Origin: Cognaticolwellia mytili
GTDB taxonomy: Bacteria > Pseudomonadota > Gammaproteobacteria > Enterobacterales > Alteromonadaceae
Assembly (NCBI RefSeq): GCF_002104475.1
Contig: NZ_NBOF01000006.1
Coordinates: 1 to 64,000 of the forward strand
Reading direction: 5' to 3'
Length of the DNA: 64,000 bases
Both the position numbers and the translations under genes were made by a program. Within the stretch, counting starts at the first letter, position 1, and the number at the start of each line of letters is the position of its first letter. The notes beneath the pieces are model-generated. The model searched no databases. It saw only the letters and a list, made by a program, of their open reading frames with translations, and was not told the DNA's origin. This document shows positions 9,365 through 19,410 of the stretch, in pieces.

Positions 9365-10330
9365 ATGAAGTATTTTCCTATATATCTAGATGCCAAACAT
9401 ATTAACGCGATGATTATAGGCGGTGGCGAAGTTGCGGCCCGCAAAATAGACTTGTTATTAAAGTCGACCACTAATATTTCCATTATGTCTGAAAAATTAA
9501 GTAGCAGTGTTGAACGCTTAGTAAACCTGCACCAATTAACTTGGCTTAAGCATAATTATCAACCTGGCCACCTCGCCAATATCAATATTGTGATTGCAGC
9601 AACTGACAACACTGAAATAAACAGCGCCGTTGCAGCAGAAAGTAGTAAACTAAAACTGCTGACTAATGTTGTGGATCAACCTGAACTTTGCACTTATATA
9701 ACGCCAGCCATTATTGACCGAAGCCCCATTATTATTTCAATGTCGAGTTCCGGTAGCGCACCAATTTTATTACGCATGCTCCGTGAGCAAATAGAAAAAA
9801 CCTTACCTAACGGCTATGGAAAATTAGCTGACTTCTCATTTAAGTTTCGCGATCATGTTAAAGCGCGAGTAAAAAGCATGCGTGATCGTCGTACATTTTG
9901 GGAACGTACTTTACGTGGTAAAATTGGCCAAGCTATTTTAGACGGGCAAACAACAACAGCGGAACAGCAGCTTATTGCCAGTTTACAAGCACAAACACCA
10001 CCGCCGAGTGGTGAAATCGTTTTTATTCATACTTTAGACGGTAACCCAGATCACCTAACATTAAAGGCACATCGCGAGATGCAATTTGCTGATGCTGTTT
10101 TTTATGATCAAGAAGTTAATACTGATTTGATTGAATATATACGTCGAGATGCTAACAAGTACCCGCAAGACATCGCATCGAGTATTCTAATAAATATCCA
10201 ACACGCATTAGAGCTAGCGGAACAAGGCGAAAAAGTCATTTACTTACTTGCAGGCAATATTGATATTCCAAATAACTCTATGCTTAATCAAAGTAATGTT
10301 TTGAAAAAACACCTTTATAGCGGTAGTTAA
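9365..10330 (+). CDS. Siroheme synthase, N-terminal half plus a shortened methylase remnant
   Basis: The first 215 residues match the CysG/Met8 part that oxidises precorrin-2 and inserts iron to make siroheme: AMIIGGGEVAARKIDLLL, the AATDN motif, SMSSSGSAPILLRMLRE. The rest (about 217-321) resembles the start of the uroporphyrinogen-III methylase domain: GEIVFIHTLDGNPDHLTLKAHREMQ, YDQEVN, RRDANK. The GAGPGD loop is changed and the domain stops after about 105 residues instead of about 240, so methylation is unlikely. No lost reading frame follows. A separate uroporphyrinogen methylase is needed elsewhere. Confidence 0.85.
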   Translation: MKYFPIYLDAKHINAMIIGGGEVAARKIDLLLKSTTNISIMSEKLSSSVERLVNLHQLTWLKHNYQPGHLANINIVIAATDNTEINSAVAAESSKLKLLTNVVDQPELCTYITPAIIDRSPIIISMSSSGSAPILLRMLREQIEKTLPNGYGKLADFSFKFRDHVKARVKSMRDRRTFWERTLRGKIGQAILDGQTTTAEQQLIASLQAQTPPPSGEIVFIHTLDGNPDHLTLKAHREMQFADAVFYDQEVNTDLIEYIRRDANKYPQDIASSILINIQHALELAEQGEKVIYLLAGNIDIPNNSMLNQSNVLKKHLYSGS

Positions 10331-10362
10331 GTTAAAGCTGTAACTTAATAAATCTTGCACTT

Positions 10363-10390
10363 ACCGCAGCTTTGCACTGCGGTTTATTAT
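10363..10390 (+). terminator. Terminator behind the siroheme gene
   Basis: A 7-base stem ACCGCAG/CTGCGGT (10363-10369 with 10377-10383), a 7-base loop and then TTATTATT. It ends the rraA/siroheme synthase side. Confidence 0.7.
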
Positions 10391-10437
10391 TTACTTTTGT
10401 TGTCGCTATTAACTACATAAACAGATACCTACTGACA

Positions 10438-11148
10438 TCAGTGCTGATGACTATGCTGCTGACGGTTGACAACTTGCGCAGACGAAAACCCTTGATTAAT
10501 CATTTTAGCTAAAAATGGCATAGCTTCATTATCGCCTATGTCCGCATAGTCAGTGCTGCGGTAATTGTCATACTCTCTAAACAACAATGTAGAACGCTCG
10601 CTACTTACTTGGTGTGAACTTAGCTGCCACTCTTTATTAATAGTATTACTTTGTATTTGAAAGTAACTCACCAATGCTAATTTAGGCAGCCAAGTGACAC
10701 GATATTCAGCGCTATCCGTTTGCAATTGATAATATTGCTTCAGCTCACAACCTTTACCCGTTTGAGAAAGTAACACCATTTCATTGAGAGCAGGTATAGA
10801 GATTGGTTGATATATACTTTGCCAATTTGGTTTATAACTTAATTCACTCGGCTGGTATTCAATCGCATGCTGATATTCATCGAAAGCACGTAACAGCGAA
10901 ATACGCCCATGTGCACCTTGTCTCCATATATTACTGAATCCAACATCAGAGAATCGTTGTAAAACGCGATTACCTTGACGATGAAATTCAAGCAATGTCG
11001 ACGAAAGATTACCTTTCAAGCTATTTCCTTTAACCGGCACCATTTCTGATATTTCATACTGGGCGCTAATAAATTTAGCTTCGTTGGTGCATTCTTGAGC
11101 AAAACTATGAAACGAAAATAGTAATAAAAAAATGATAATAACTTTCAT
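10438..11148 (-). CDS. Exported protein of unknown function
   Basis: The 236-residue protein has a signal peptide (residues 1-17, ending SFA), so it should be periplasmic. There are three cysteines after cleavage or near it, many aromatic residues, and a tail ending QQHSHQH that could bind a metal. I do not recognise the family. It is convergent with the siroheme gene and follows the alkaline phosphatase genes on the same strand with a 109-base gap. Confidence 0.7.
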   Translation of the reverse strand: MKVIIIFLLLFSFHSFAQECTNEAKFISAQYEISEMVPVKGNSLKGNLSSTLLEFHRQGNRVLQRFSDVGFSNIWRQGAHGRISLLRAFDEYQHAIEYQPSELSYKPNWQSIYQPISIPALNEMVLLSQTGKGCELKQYYQLQTDSAEYRVTWLPKLALVSYFQIQSNTINKEWQLSSHQVSSERSTLLFREYDNYRSTDYADIGDNEAMPFLAKMINQGFSSAQVVNRQQHSHQH

Positions 11149-11257
11149 AAGAACAACCTAAAATAACCTAATAATCCGACAATAAGAAAACTGCAACACC
11201 AGTAAGACATTGCAACTTTCTTTACTTCTTCACGCTTGCTTCGTAATAGAGATGACC

Positions 11258-13090
11258 TTACTCAAGCGCGGCTTCTGCAAGACCAACCAAATCGGCTGCA
11301 TAGTCCATGACATGAAAAATAACACTCTGTTCATTGGTACTACTAACAAGGTGAGCACCGGGTCCCATAGCATGAATACCAACATCTTCACCGGCATGGG
11401 TTTCAGAACTTCGTGGTACTAATGCTTCTTGATGAAAACCAGCAGATTTTGTATCAACGCTGGTTAAATCAACTCGACCTGTGACGGCATCGCCAGCGTA
11501 TCCTTCATCAGCATCAGTTTCAGCTGCTAAATCACGGAAACCTTTACCATTGGTATAGCCTAAGGTTGTATAAGGCATGCCATCACTTGCTAAACTCGGC
11601 TCAGTTTTTCCAACACCAACAACTTTACCTAAGATGGGGTTACCACGCTTAGGATAACCAGCCATAGTGAAAACATGGCTGTGATCTGCCGTTACAATAA
11701 TCAGAGTGTCTTCAGGGTTGGTTGAGTTAACCGCAGCTTGTACCGCATCAGCAAATTCTATCGCATCGGTTAAGGCACCATGAGCACTACCCGCATGATG
11801 TCCGTGATCAATCCTTCCGGCTTCCACCATTAAGAAAAAACCATCATCGTTATTATCAAGGACATTAATTGCTTTACGGGTCATCTCACTTAATGAAGGT
11901 TCACCTAAAATATCATTCTGGCGATCAGCTTCATATTGCATATGTGATTCATTAAACAGGCCAAAAATACGGTCTGTAGCATTAGCATCAATGGCATCAA
12001 AGCCAGCCTGATCAATAACATAATCACCCGCTGGATATTGTGCCTTCCATTCAGCGGTTAAATCACGACCATCAGTACGATCGCCTTCAACTGCACTCGC
12101 TGCATCTGCACTATTAAATGCCGCATCTTTTGGTAAGAAATGACGACGACCACCGCCCATAACAACTTCAATACCGTCAACATCTAAGCCGGCGTAGCGA
12201 CTTTCCAAGTCACTTTCAAAGCTAATCAACTGTGAAGCAATATCAATACAACCACCCGTTACCGCATCTGCTGGCATATCTGAAATATCTTCCCAGTTAC
12301 GATCAGCTGATTTTGCGTAAGTTGCCGCAGGTGTTGCATGAGTAATTCTTGCGGTAGAAATAACTCCTGTCGACTTGCCTGCAATTTCCGCAAGCTCTAA
12401 TGCGCTGACCAGTTCATTACCAGAAACTGAACTACAATCACCACGAACAATGGCTTCTGAAACACCAATAACACCAACGTCGGTTTTAACGCCTGACATC
12501 ATTGCCGTCATGGTGCCAGCAGAGTCTGGCGTTTGTGCATCAACATTGTAAGTTTTAGCAAAGCCTGAGAATGGAAACTTATCGAAGCTTAGCTGATGCT
12601 CTTCACCCATTTTGCCAAGTTGTTGACCGGCAAGAATACGTGCAGCTGTCACTGTTGATAACCCCATACCATCACCAACAAACAAAATCACATTCTTTGC
12701 TTTACCGCGCGCATTAGCAATGGTTTGACGATTGATTTTAGCCTGTGCTAATACCTGCTGACCTTGCTCATACCATAGGTTATTTGTTGTGGCATCTAAT
12801 GCCGAACCTTGTACTTGGCTAACCGGCGCTGAACAAAGATATTCTGTCATATCAATTTCAGCATTTTCAAGTGTGCCGGAATGATCGTCATCAATACCCG
12901 AATCGACCTGTATGCCGCCATTCAAACATTGTTCATGGCCAACTGCTAACATGGTTTGATTAATCAAACTATTAAGCCCATTTGTACCGTTTACGCCATT
13001 TGTACCGCTAACACCGTTTTTTCCGTCATCACCGCCACAGCCGGTTAAAACCGCCAACACAGCCAATGATAAAATATGTAAAGTTTTCAT
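11258..13090 (-). CDS. Alkaline phosphatase, lipoprotein form
   Basis: This 610-residue phosphomonoesterase has a lipobox (LTGC at about 15-18) and should be held in a membrane facing outward. A short glycine-asparagine stretch and an acidic D-rich insert (about 20-90) precede the enzyme; such inserts are common in lipoproteins of this order. The PhoA-type core shows NVILFVGDGMG, the nucleophile motif DSAGT, VEAGRIDHGHHAGSA and TADHSHVF for metal binding, and ETHAGED near the end. It lies 24 bases behind its paralogue at 13115, and the two probably share one transcript. The lipid anchor is the main difference between them. Confidence 0.93.
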   Translation of the reverse strand: MKTLHILSLAVLAVLTGCGGDDGKNGVSGTNGVNGTNGLNSLINQTMLAVGHEQCLNGGIQVDSGIDDDHSGTLENAEIDMTEYLCSAPVSQVQGSALDATTNNLWYEQGQQVLAQAKINRQTIANARGKAKNVILFVGDGMGLSTVTAARILAGQQLGKMGEEHQLSFDKFPFSGFAKTYNVDAQTPDSAGTMTAMMSGVKTDVGVIGVSEAIVRGDCSSVSGNELVSALELAEIAGKSTGVISTARITHATPAATYAKSADRNWEDISDMPADAVTGGCIDIASQLISFESDLESRYAGLDVDGIEVVMGGGRRHFLPKDAAFNSADAASAVEGDRTDGRDLTAEWKAQYPAGDYVIDQAGFDAIDANATDRIFGLFNESHMQYEADRQNDILGEPSLSEMTRKAINVLDNNDDGFFLMVEAGRIDHGHHAGSAHGALTDAIEFADAVQAAVNSTNPEDTLIIVTADHSHVFTMAGYPKRGNPILGKVVGVGKTEPSLASDGMPYTTLGYTNGKGFRDLAAETDADEGYAGDAVTGRVDLTSVDTKSAGFHQEALVPRSSETHAGEDVGIHAMGPGAHLVSSTNEQSVIFHVMDYAADLVGLAEAALE

Positions 13091-13114
13091 GGTTAATTCC
13101 TATAAAGTAACTAA

Positions 13115-14698
13115 TTAATTAGCAATTAAGCCAAGAGACTGATTAATAATGTGAAAAACAACGCTCTGTTCAACAACGCCTTGGACTAAATGTGCACCTG
13201 GGCCTTTAGCGTGTAGGCTGATGTCTTCTCCGGCATGTGTTTCTGAACTCAGTGGTACGGTCGTTTCTTGATGAAAGCCATTGCTCGCAGTGTCGACAGC
13301 GGTTAAATCTTGACGACCGGCAATTGAATCTTCGCTATAAGTTACATCAGCGTTAGTTTCATTAACTAAATTACGGAAGCCTCGACCGTTGGTATAACCA
13401 ACCGTAGTATATGGCATGCCATCAGCAGCCAATGTAGGTTCAGTAGCACCAACGTTAACAACTTTACCCAAAATTGGATTGCCCCGTTTTGGATAACCCG
13501 CAATAGTAAAGACGTGACTGTGATCGGCGGTAACTAAAATTAAAGTTTCTTCTGGATTGGTATTAGCAACGGCAGCTTTTACCGCATTAGAAAACTCAAT
13601 AGTGTCTGTTAAGGCATTATAAGCTGAGCCAGCATGATGACCATGATCGATACGGCCTGATTCAACCACAAGGAAGAAACCTTTATCATTGTTATCTAAT
13701 ATATCAATGGCTTTACTGGTTAATTCTGTTAATGATGGCTCACCGGCAATATCATTTTCTCTGTCCGCTTCATATTGCATATGTGATTCATTAAACAAGC
13801 CCAACACTCGCTCAGTTGTATTTGCATCAATGCCATCAAAACCTGCTTGATCAATAATGTATTCGCCATTTTGATATTGCGCTTGCCATTTTGCCGTCAA
13901 GTCAACGCCATCTGTGCGGTCACCCTCAATTTCACTAGCAGCATCTGCACTATTAAAAGCCACATCTTTTGGTAAGAAATGACGACGTCCACCACCAAAG
14001 GCAACTTCAATACCGTCAACATCAACGCCGGGGAACCTTTGCTCTAAATTACTTTCAAAATTAACCAGTTGGCTAGCAATATCTACACAGCCGGCAGTCA
14101 CTGCCGCTTCAGGCATATCTGAAACATCTTCCCAGTTACGATCAGCTGATTTCGCATATGCTGCAGCAGGCGTAGCATGCGTAATACGTGCAGTAGAAAT
14201 AATCCCCGTTGATAAGCCTTTAATTTCTGCTGCTTCAATGGCCGTGACTAACTCATTACCCGAAACTGTTGAACAATCTCCGCGAGCAATATCTTCATCA
14301 ACACCAATAACACCGACATCAGTTTTAACACCTGACATCATCGCCGTCATTGTGCCAGCAGAGTCAGGTGTTTGGGCGTCAACATTGTAGGTTTTTACTT
14401 GTGCTGAATAAGGAAACTCTTCAAAACTTAAATACCCCTCTTCCCCTAACTTGCCTTGATTTTGACCATCAAGAATACGTGCCGCCGTCAGCGTCGAAAT
14501 TCCCATACCATCGCCAACAAATAAAATTACATTTTTAGCTTTATTCGCTGTCGTCAATTTGGTTTTAGCAATAACCGATTGTTGGCCATCAACAAACCAC
14601 TGACTATCTTTTTGTGCATTTGGCACAACCCCGGCAATAGCAACACTAGAGAGTACAAATGATGACAAAGCTGAAAGTGAAACCCATTTCGAGTTCAT
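13115..14698 (-). CDS. Alkaline phosphatase, secreted form
   Basis: The 527-residue paralogue of the next gene has a cleavable signal peptide (to about residue 22, ending AIA) and no lipobox, so it should be periplasmic or released. The active-site motifs are all present: FVGDGMGISTLTAARIL, DSAGT, VESGRIDHGHHAGSA, TADHSHVF, ETHAGED. It frees phosphate from organic esters. A Pho box could be expected upstream. I see only one half-site, ATGACAG at 14780-14786, which is too little to claim control by PhoB. Confidence 0.93.
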   Translation of the reverse strand: MNSKWVSLSALSSFVLSSVAIAGVVPNAQKDSQWFVDGQQSVIAKTKLTTANKAKNVILFVGDGMGISTLTAARILDGQNQGKLGEEGYLSFEEFPYSAQVKTYNVDAQTPDSAGTMTAMMSGVKTDVGVIGVDEDIARGDCSTVSGNELVTAIEAAEIKGLSTGIISTARITHATPAAAYAKSADRNWEDVSDMPEAAVTAGCVDIASQLVNFESNLEQRFPGVDVDGIEVAFGGGRRHFLPKDVAFNSADAASEIEGDRTDGVDLTAKWQAQYQNGEYIIDQAGFDGIDANTTERVLGLFNESHMQYEADRENDIAGEPSLTELTSKAIDILDNNDKGFFLVVESGRIDHGHHAGSAYNALTDTIEFSNAVKAAVANTNPEETLILVTADHSHVFTIAGYPKRGNPILGKVVNVGATEPTLAADGMPYTTVGYTNGRGFRNLVNETNADVTYSEDSIAGRQDLTAVDTASNGFHQETTVPLSSETHAGEDISLHAKGPGAHLVQGVVEQSVVFHIINQSLGLIAN

Positions 14699-15287
14699 AA
14701 TGCTTCCTTTGGTGTTTGAGTTAAATTAGTTTTTTGTTAACGCCGCGCATTAACATCAACAGCAGATTAACCACTAAAAATGACAGTAAGGTAAAAGAAA
14801 AATGAAGGAATAGTGACGACTTTATAACGTGAAGATGACAAACAGCTCGATTGTGAATACAAATAGCTTAAGAAAACACACTACATTGAAAGAGATAGGA
14901 TAATGCTAATACGGGCATGAAAAACCATCACAGTAAATTTTACAAGTGCTTTAGCTCAAAACAAATATTAAAAAATCAGGCAGCAAATGCAATGGCGATT
15001 AATAAAATGAATATTGAAATAACCGATATTTGGTTGTGTAACTTGGCATTATATTGCATAGGCGTTTCCGAACTAGAGCTAAGGTAATAATCCTATAGAG
15101 CCAATTTTTCCCATTTAGTTCAGCGCTTTGCTCATCTTTACATTGAATTTCAGCGAATAATTTTCCGATGTTTCACTAGTTGATGTTACTTTGATTACAC
15201 TAAGACCTATTGCTAGAGACCATTACACAGCAGTAAAACTAGGAGTGACGTCAAAATACTTGTTGTTGAAACAACCAGAGTAGAGCA
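14699..15287. other. Intergenic region with no gene seen
   Basis: This 589-base stretch lies between the alkaline phosphatase start and the end of the GGDEF/EAL gene. It must hold the phosphatase promoter. I find no convincing open frame with a ribosome site, no strong hairpin with a T run and no tRNA. Confidence 0.5.
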
Positions 15288-17363
15288 CTACAAAAACGCT
15301 AGCATTGCTTCTGCTGATAGCGGTTTATGTAAATGAAAGCCTTGGGCATAATCACAGTTTTGCTGTTTCAAAAACGATAATTGTTCTTGAGTTTCAACAC
15401 ACTCTGCAACTATTTTCATATTCAAACTGTGTGCTAAAATAATAGTCGAAGAAACAATGCCTCGGCTGGCATTATTTTCAGCCAAATCCATCACAAACAT
15501 GCCATCAAGTTTTAAAGTATCAACAGGCAGCTCTTTTAAATAACGTAATGATGAATATCCCGTACCAAAATCATCAATCGCTATTTTAATGCCTAGCCCC
15601 TGTAAATAAGTCAGCACTTTGATAGTACGAGTTGAATACTCTAAAAAAACTTCTTCTGTGATTTCAAACTCTAAGCACTTAGGATTAACCTCATAATATT
15701 TAGTAATATCTTTAATATAAGGCACCAAGTCAACATCAAGTAATTGGCTTGATGAAATATTTATTGCAACACGAATATCGCTATTTTTCCATGCTTGTTG
15801 CTGTCGGCAAACTTCATGGATCACCCATTTGCCAATTTGATTAATAATGCCAATTTCTTCTGCTACAGGAATAAAGTTTGCGGGGGCAACAGCCCCCAAA
15901 TCAGAACTATTCCACCGTAACAGCGCTTCTACTTTTTCTATTTCACCTGACTCTATATTCACTTGTGGCTGATAAACTAAATATAACTCATTATTAGTAA
16001 TTGCATTTCTCAGATGATTTTCAATAGTCAATCTTTCATGAATAGCCACGTCCATATCATTATGGTAGAAACTATAATGTCCTGGCCCTTGCTCTTTAGC
16101 ATGATACATACTGACATCGGCACTCTTTAATAATTGACGACTTTCAGTGCCATCAGTCGGATACATACAAATACCAATGCTGGTAGAAACATGTAATGTA
16201 TGTTTATTCAAGACAAACGGCACTTCAAAAGCTTGATGAATTTTTTGTGCTATTCGCCCAGCCGCCTCAGGTTTATGAATATTTTCCGCAAGGTAAATAA
16301 ACTCATCCCCCCCTAAGCGAGCAACAGTATCAATATCTCGACCAATATTTTTTAAGCGTTTCGCCACCGCTTTCAGTAATTCATCACCAACGTCATGACC
16401 TAAGCTATCATTTATAATTTTAAAACGGTCTAGGTCCATAAACAGCACTGCCAAACCATCTTTATTTCGTTTTGCTGTCGCAATAGCATGCTCTAAACGG
16501 TCCGATAACAAATAACGATTGGGCAATAAGGTTAAAGAGTCATAATGAGCTTTTTGAGACAACTGTTCAGTTCTTTCATCAACAATAGCTTGTAAGTTGT
16601 TGCTTTGGTTTTGTAATTCTTGTTCGCGCTCATCAACAACATTAATCATATGATTAAAACCATGGGCTAACGTGCCAAGCTCATCATTAAGCTTTAAATC
16701 TAAACGTTTCTTATAATCTTTACTCTGACTAATCTCGCGCACATGATGGACCATTTGATTTAATGGTTGCGTGATAAACCGTTGCGATGTCGTTGATAAA
16801 AGTCCGGCGAGAAAAACACTAAACGCAATAACATAAAGTAAAATGTCACGATAATAGACTCGTTGTTGGTTAAGTTTTTCTAATGAAGTGCGAATATAAA
16901 GATAGCCTAAAGGCTGCCCTTGATAAGTTATAACATCAACACTTTCAAGATAGTTTTCACCCAATATCATGCTTTCTTTTTGCAAGCCTTTCGAAAGCTG
17001 AGTTTGATTCTCGTCGAGGTAGTTAGCATTTGACCTATGCTCTGAACATTCGGGATCAGGATGAAACTGAGAGAATTTACTGCCATCAGCTAAATATACT
17101 GCAGCAAATTCAATATATTCATTCTTTGAAAATAACGCTAAAGTGTCTGCAGCAGACGTATCATCATCAAATATAATCGCAGACACTAACGACGAACCAA
17201 CAATTGCGGCCTGAATACGAGCACTTTCTATGGTAGAGTTTTCAAGGATAGTTTCATTGTTTTTATAGAATAACAAACCCGCAACACTCAACACGACAAT
17301 ACTTACCAGTACCATTAAAATAATCAGTTTATAGCGAATAGAAAAAAATTTACTTCCCTTCAT
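15288..17363 (-). CDS. Membrane c-di-GMP protein with HAMP, GGDEF and EAL domains
   Basis: It can make and break c-di-GMP at the inner membrane. I set the start at 17363 because GAGGAG lies 8 bases upstream. The 691-residue product has a transmembrane segment (about 10-32), a periplasmic sensor part, a second segment (about 175-195), HAMP (to about 250), GGDEF and EAL. The motif RLGGDEF is intact, with the inhibitory-site pattern RDID five residues before it. EAL shows EALLRW, EEVFLE and DDFGTGYSS, so both activities look possible. It overlaps the YfiR-like gene by 14 bases. In Pseudomonas, YfiR represses the sensor YfiN, which lacks EAL. Confidence 0.92.
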   Translation of the reverse strand: MKGSKFFSIRYKLIILMVLVSIVVLSVAGLLFYKNNETILENSTIESARIQAAIVGSSLVSAIIFDDDTSAADTLALFSKNEYIEFAAVYLADGSKFSQFHPDPECSEHRSNANYLDENQTQLSKGLQKESMILGENYLESVDVITYQGQPLGYLYIRTSLEKLNQQRVYYRDILLYVIAFSVFLAGLLSTTSQRFITQPLNQMVHHVREISQSKDYKKRLDLKLNDELGTLAHGFNHMINVVDEREQELQNQSNNLQAIVDERTEQLSQKAHYDSLTLLPNRYLLSDRLEHAIATAKRNKDGLAVLFMDLDRFKIINDSLGHDVGDELLKAVAKRLKNIGRDIDTVARLGGDEFIYLAENIHKPEAAGRIAQKIHQAFEVPFVLNKHTLHVSTSIGICMYPTDGTESRQLLKSADVSMYHAKEQGPGHYSFYHNDMDVAIHERLTIENHLRNAITNNELYLVYQPQVNIESGEIEKVEALLRWNSSDLGAVAPANFIPVAEEIGIINQIGKWVIHEVCRQQQAWKNSDIRVAINISSSQLLDVDLVPYIKDITKYYEVNPKCLEFEITEEVFLEYSTRTIKVLTYLQGLGIKIAIDDFGTGYSSLRYLKELPVDTLKLDGMFVMDLAENNASRGIVSSTIILAHSLNMKIVAECVETQEQLSFLKQQNCDYAQGFHLHKPLSAEAMLAFL

Positions 17364-17952
17364 TTTTTTTCTCCTCACTACTTAAGGGTTGCGGCCCACC
17401 AGAGATAATTTTTGCATGCTTCAATAATGTAGAACTTAATTTAAGCTTTGCATTTAACACTGCAGGTAAATTAACTTCCAACTTCACGCGTTTGTTGTCG
17501 GTAACAAAGTTGATCATGCCGCCTTGAGCGATGAAGTTTTTCGAATAACTAACCAGTAATATATTGTGTTCTTCAGGTAGTACATCCCAAAGCTGACTTA
17601 ATTGTTTCGGAGCAATATAAATCATCTGACAGGAGTCAACACTAGCTTTAGTTATATTTTTTGAACGTGAAATGACTATTGCCTTGCCTGATCGACTTTT
17701 AGACCGACGCTTAGCAATGTCGTTAATATAGTTTTCAAACAGGTCATCACCGAGTATGCACAAATTAATACTTTCACTGCTTTGCTCCGGCCACTGAGTA
17801 AACGACGTTAAGTGCAATAACAGCCCAGCCATGATCTGCTGATGCTTAGAAACGTCACCTTTAGCAAAAGCACTTGATATAGAAATAAAAAAAAGTAAAC
17901 AGACAATAAAAACATTGCACTGCCTTTGCTGTTTTTTGAGTTTTAATCGCAT
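17350..17952 (-). CDS. YfiR-like periplasmic regulator (DUF4154)
   Basis: YfiR-family proteins sit in the periplasm and hold back a partner diguanylate cyclase. The product of about 200 residues has a signal peptide ending SAFA and the family pattern: LLHLTSFTQWPE, then NLCILGDDLF, a cysteine-containing segment (SVDSCQMIYI), and a C-terminal INFVTDNKRVKLEVN. I place the start at the ATG at 17952 rather than an upstream TTG. It overlaps the GGDEF/EAL gene by 14 bases, which supports a functional pair. The 20-base gap to the gene before it suggests one operon of three. Confidence 0.88.
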   Translation of the reverse strand: MRLKLKKQQRQCNVFIVCLLFFISISSAFAKGDVSKHQQIMAGLLLHLTSFTQWPEQSSESINLCILGDDLFENYINDIAKRRSKSRSGKAIVISRSKNITKASVDSCQMIYIAPKQLSQLWDVLPEEHNILLVSYSKNFIAQGGMINFVTDNKRVKLEVNLPAVLNAKLKLSSTLLKHAKIISGGPQPLSSEEKKNEGK

Positions 17953-17972
17953 ACTAGCCAAGATAACAATAC

Positions 17973-19037
17973 TTAAAAATCACTTTGCCAATTAACACTG
18001 AAATTCAACGTTTCTTTGGTCTGAATACCATTTAAATTTTGATAAATAGGCTTAGCTATTTCAACCGCAAAGGCTTGCGAATAAATCATAATATCAGCAC
18101 CAACAACGACACTAACTTTTTGACCACCGTAATTACTTGGTTTAGTTATCCCGGCAGGATAAGGAAATTGTGGATTAGGAACGATGATCTCATCATCCTG
18201 ACCAATAATCTGCCCCCAATCTTGCAATACAACTTTCATTACGGGATGAAAAGTATTGTTTAAATTCCATTTACTCCATATCGAAGCCGCAAATCGATTA
18301 CCTAAACGGTAATTTCGATCATTTTTTCCGGAACGAATTTTAGCAAAAAGGTTGCCGCCCCAAAGGTAAGAATCTTGATCGTTGATATAACTTAAACCAA
18401 TAGGTAAATCCCAAGTACCTGAACCAAGCTGCATAGTATAAGGTAATTGTTGATTGCCTAAAGCGCGCGGCGTATCACCTTTTTCATCTATAGAGCCCGT
18501 AGGTAATGACACCCCTACCGACAATGAAAGCTTTTCATTATCCCAACTCTTTAATAGCGTCGTAAAATTCACCGTTATATCCCCCATTCCATCGGAGCTA
18601 ATATTAAACTCATCGTAACCGGGTACAAGGCTGATATGATCAGTACTTTGCACAATATAAGGCAAACTAATACTAATGCTCTGCTCTTTCGCTAGAAAAT
18701 AACTAATACTGGCAATATAAGACGCTTGGGTAATTGTTGTTGGCAGTATTGGATAGTTATCATCTGTTCGAGGTTCGCCACCGTCGAAGTAAACTTCATC
18801 ATTAGTTACTTTATCGTTACCATTTAAATAGCCATCTAACTTAGAACGCTTATAAAGAAAGTTGAAACTCCACGGTTCATAGGTACGCATGTCCATGTCG
18901 TCAGTAGAAAGTGCAAACAACTCTTGCAAGCTTAAATCAGCCATTTCAGAGGGGGTATTAGCGATAGCTAAAAACGGACAAGCAGAAATGAAAAATAAAT
19001 TTACAAACAATAGCTTAGAAAACATAATACTTTTCAT
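17973..19037 (-). CDS. Outer-membrane beta-barrel-like protein
   Basis: The 354-residue protein has a signal peptide (to about residue 26, ending AIA), a short segment DLSLQELFALSTDD of the kind seen just after the leader in proteins linked to YfiR partners, and then many alternating hydrophobic strands ending in F. This fits a barrel of the type annotated as transporter or phenol-degradation (MetA-like) protein. It is the first of three genes with yfiR-like and GGDEF/EAL genes. I infer that it may pass an outer-membrane signal to YfiR, in the place YfiB holds in Pseudomonas. No ligand is evident. Confidence 0.7.
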   Translation of the reverse strand: MKSIMFSKLLFVNLFFISACPFLAIANTPSEMADLSLQELFALSTDDMDMRTYEPWSFNFLYKRSKLDGYLNGNDKVTNDEVYFDGGEPRTDDNYPILPTTITQASYIASISYFLAKEQSISISLPYIVQSTDHISLVPGYDEFNISSDGMGDITVNFTTLLKSWDNEKLSLSVGVSLPTGSIDEKGDTPRALGNQQLPYTMQLGSGTWDLPIGLSYINDQDSYLWGGNLFAKIRSGKNDRNYRLGNRFAASIWSKWNLNNTFHPVMKVVLQDWGQIIGQDDEIIVPNPQFPYPAGITKPSNYGGQKVSVVVGADIMIYSQAFAVEIAKPIYQNLNGIQTKETLNFSVNWQSDF

Positions 19038-19410
19038 ACAACAAGCGACCTTGGTAACAGCGAGGCAAGCACACTAACAAAACTTAATACGGAATGAATT
19101 ACAATTTTTATCTAATGCATAATTGCATACGTTATTACATTAAAGGGCATTCCCTGAGCAGTGAATGATAACTTGTTTTTATGTACAAATACTATGCTTG
19201 CTTGAACATTATTTGACTACCATTCTTTGTCAACAGCACTCGATAACCTATAGTCTTACCAATATTACTTTTCAATGACCATTAATAAAACCAAAAAAAG
19301 AGACCTCAATTTTATCAACGGTCTGTCGCTATCCATCAAATGTTTAATCGAACATACTTTATCAAATACAGTTTGAATATAATTTACCCATGATGAGGAA
19401 GGGCCCCGCG
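19038..19410. other. Intergenic region with no gene seen
   Basis: This 373-base stretch separates the start of the outer-membrane gene from the end of the WD40 gene, both on the minus strand. It must contain the promoter of the three-gene c-di-GMP unit. I see no clear hairpin terminator and no conserved site. Confidence 0.45.

Noticed and set aside
10331-10437. Lost rest of the siroheme methylase domain in a shifted frame
   Set aside because: The bases after 10330 contain a terminator and no methylase-like sequence in any frame.
14780-14786. ATGACAG as half of a Pho box before the phosphatase genes
   Set aside because: No second 7-base unit is found at 11-base spacing on either side, so a PhoB site is not supported.
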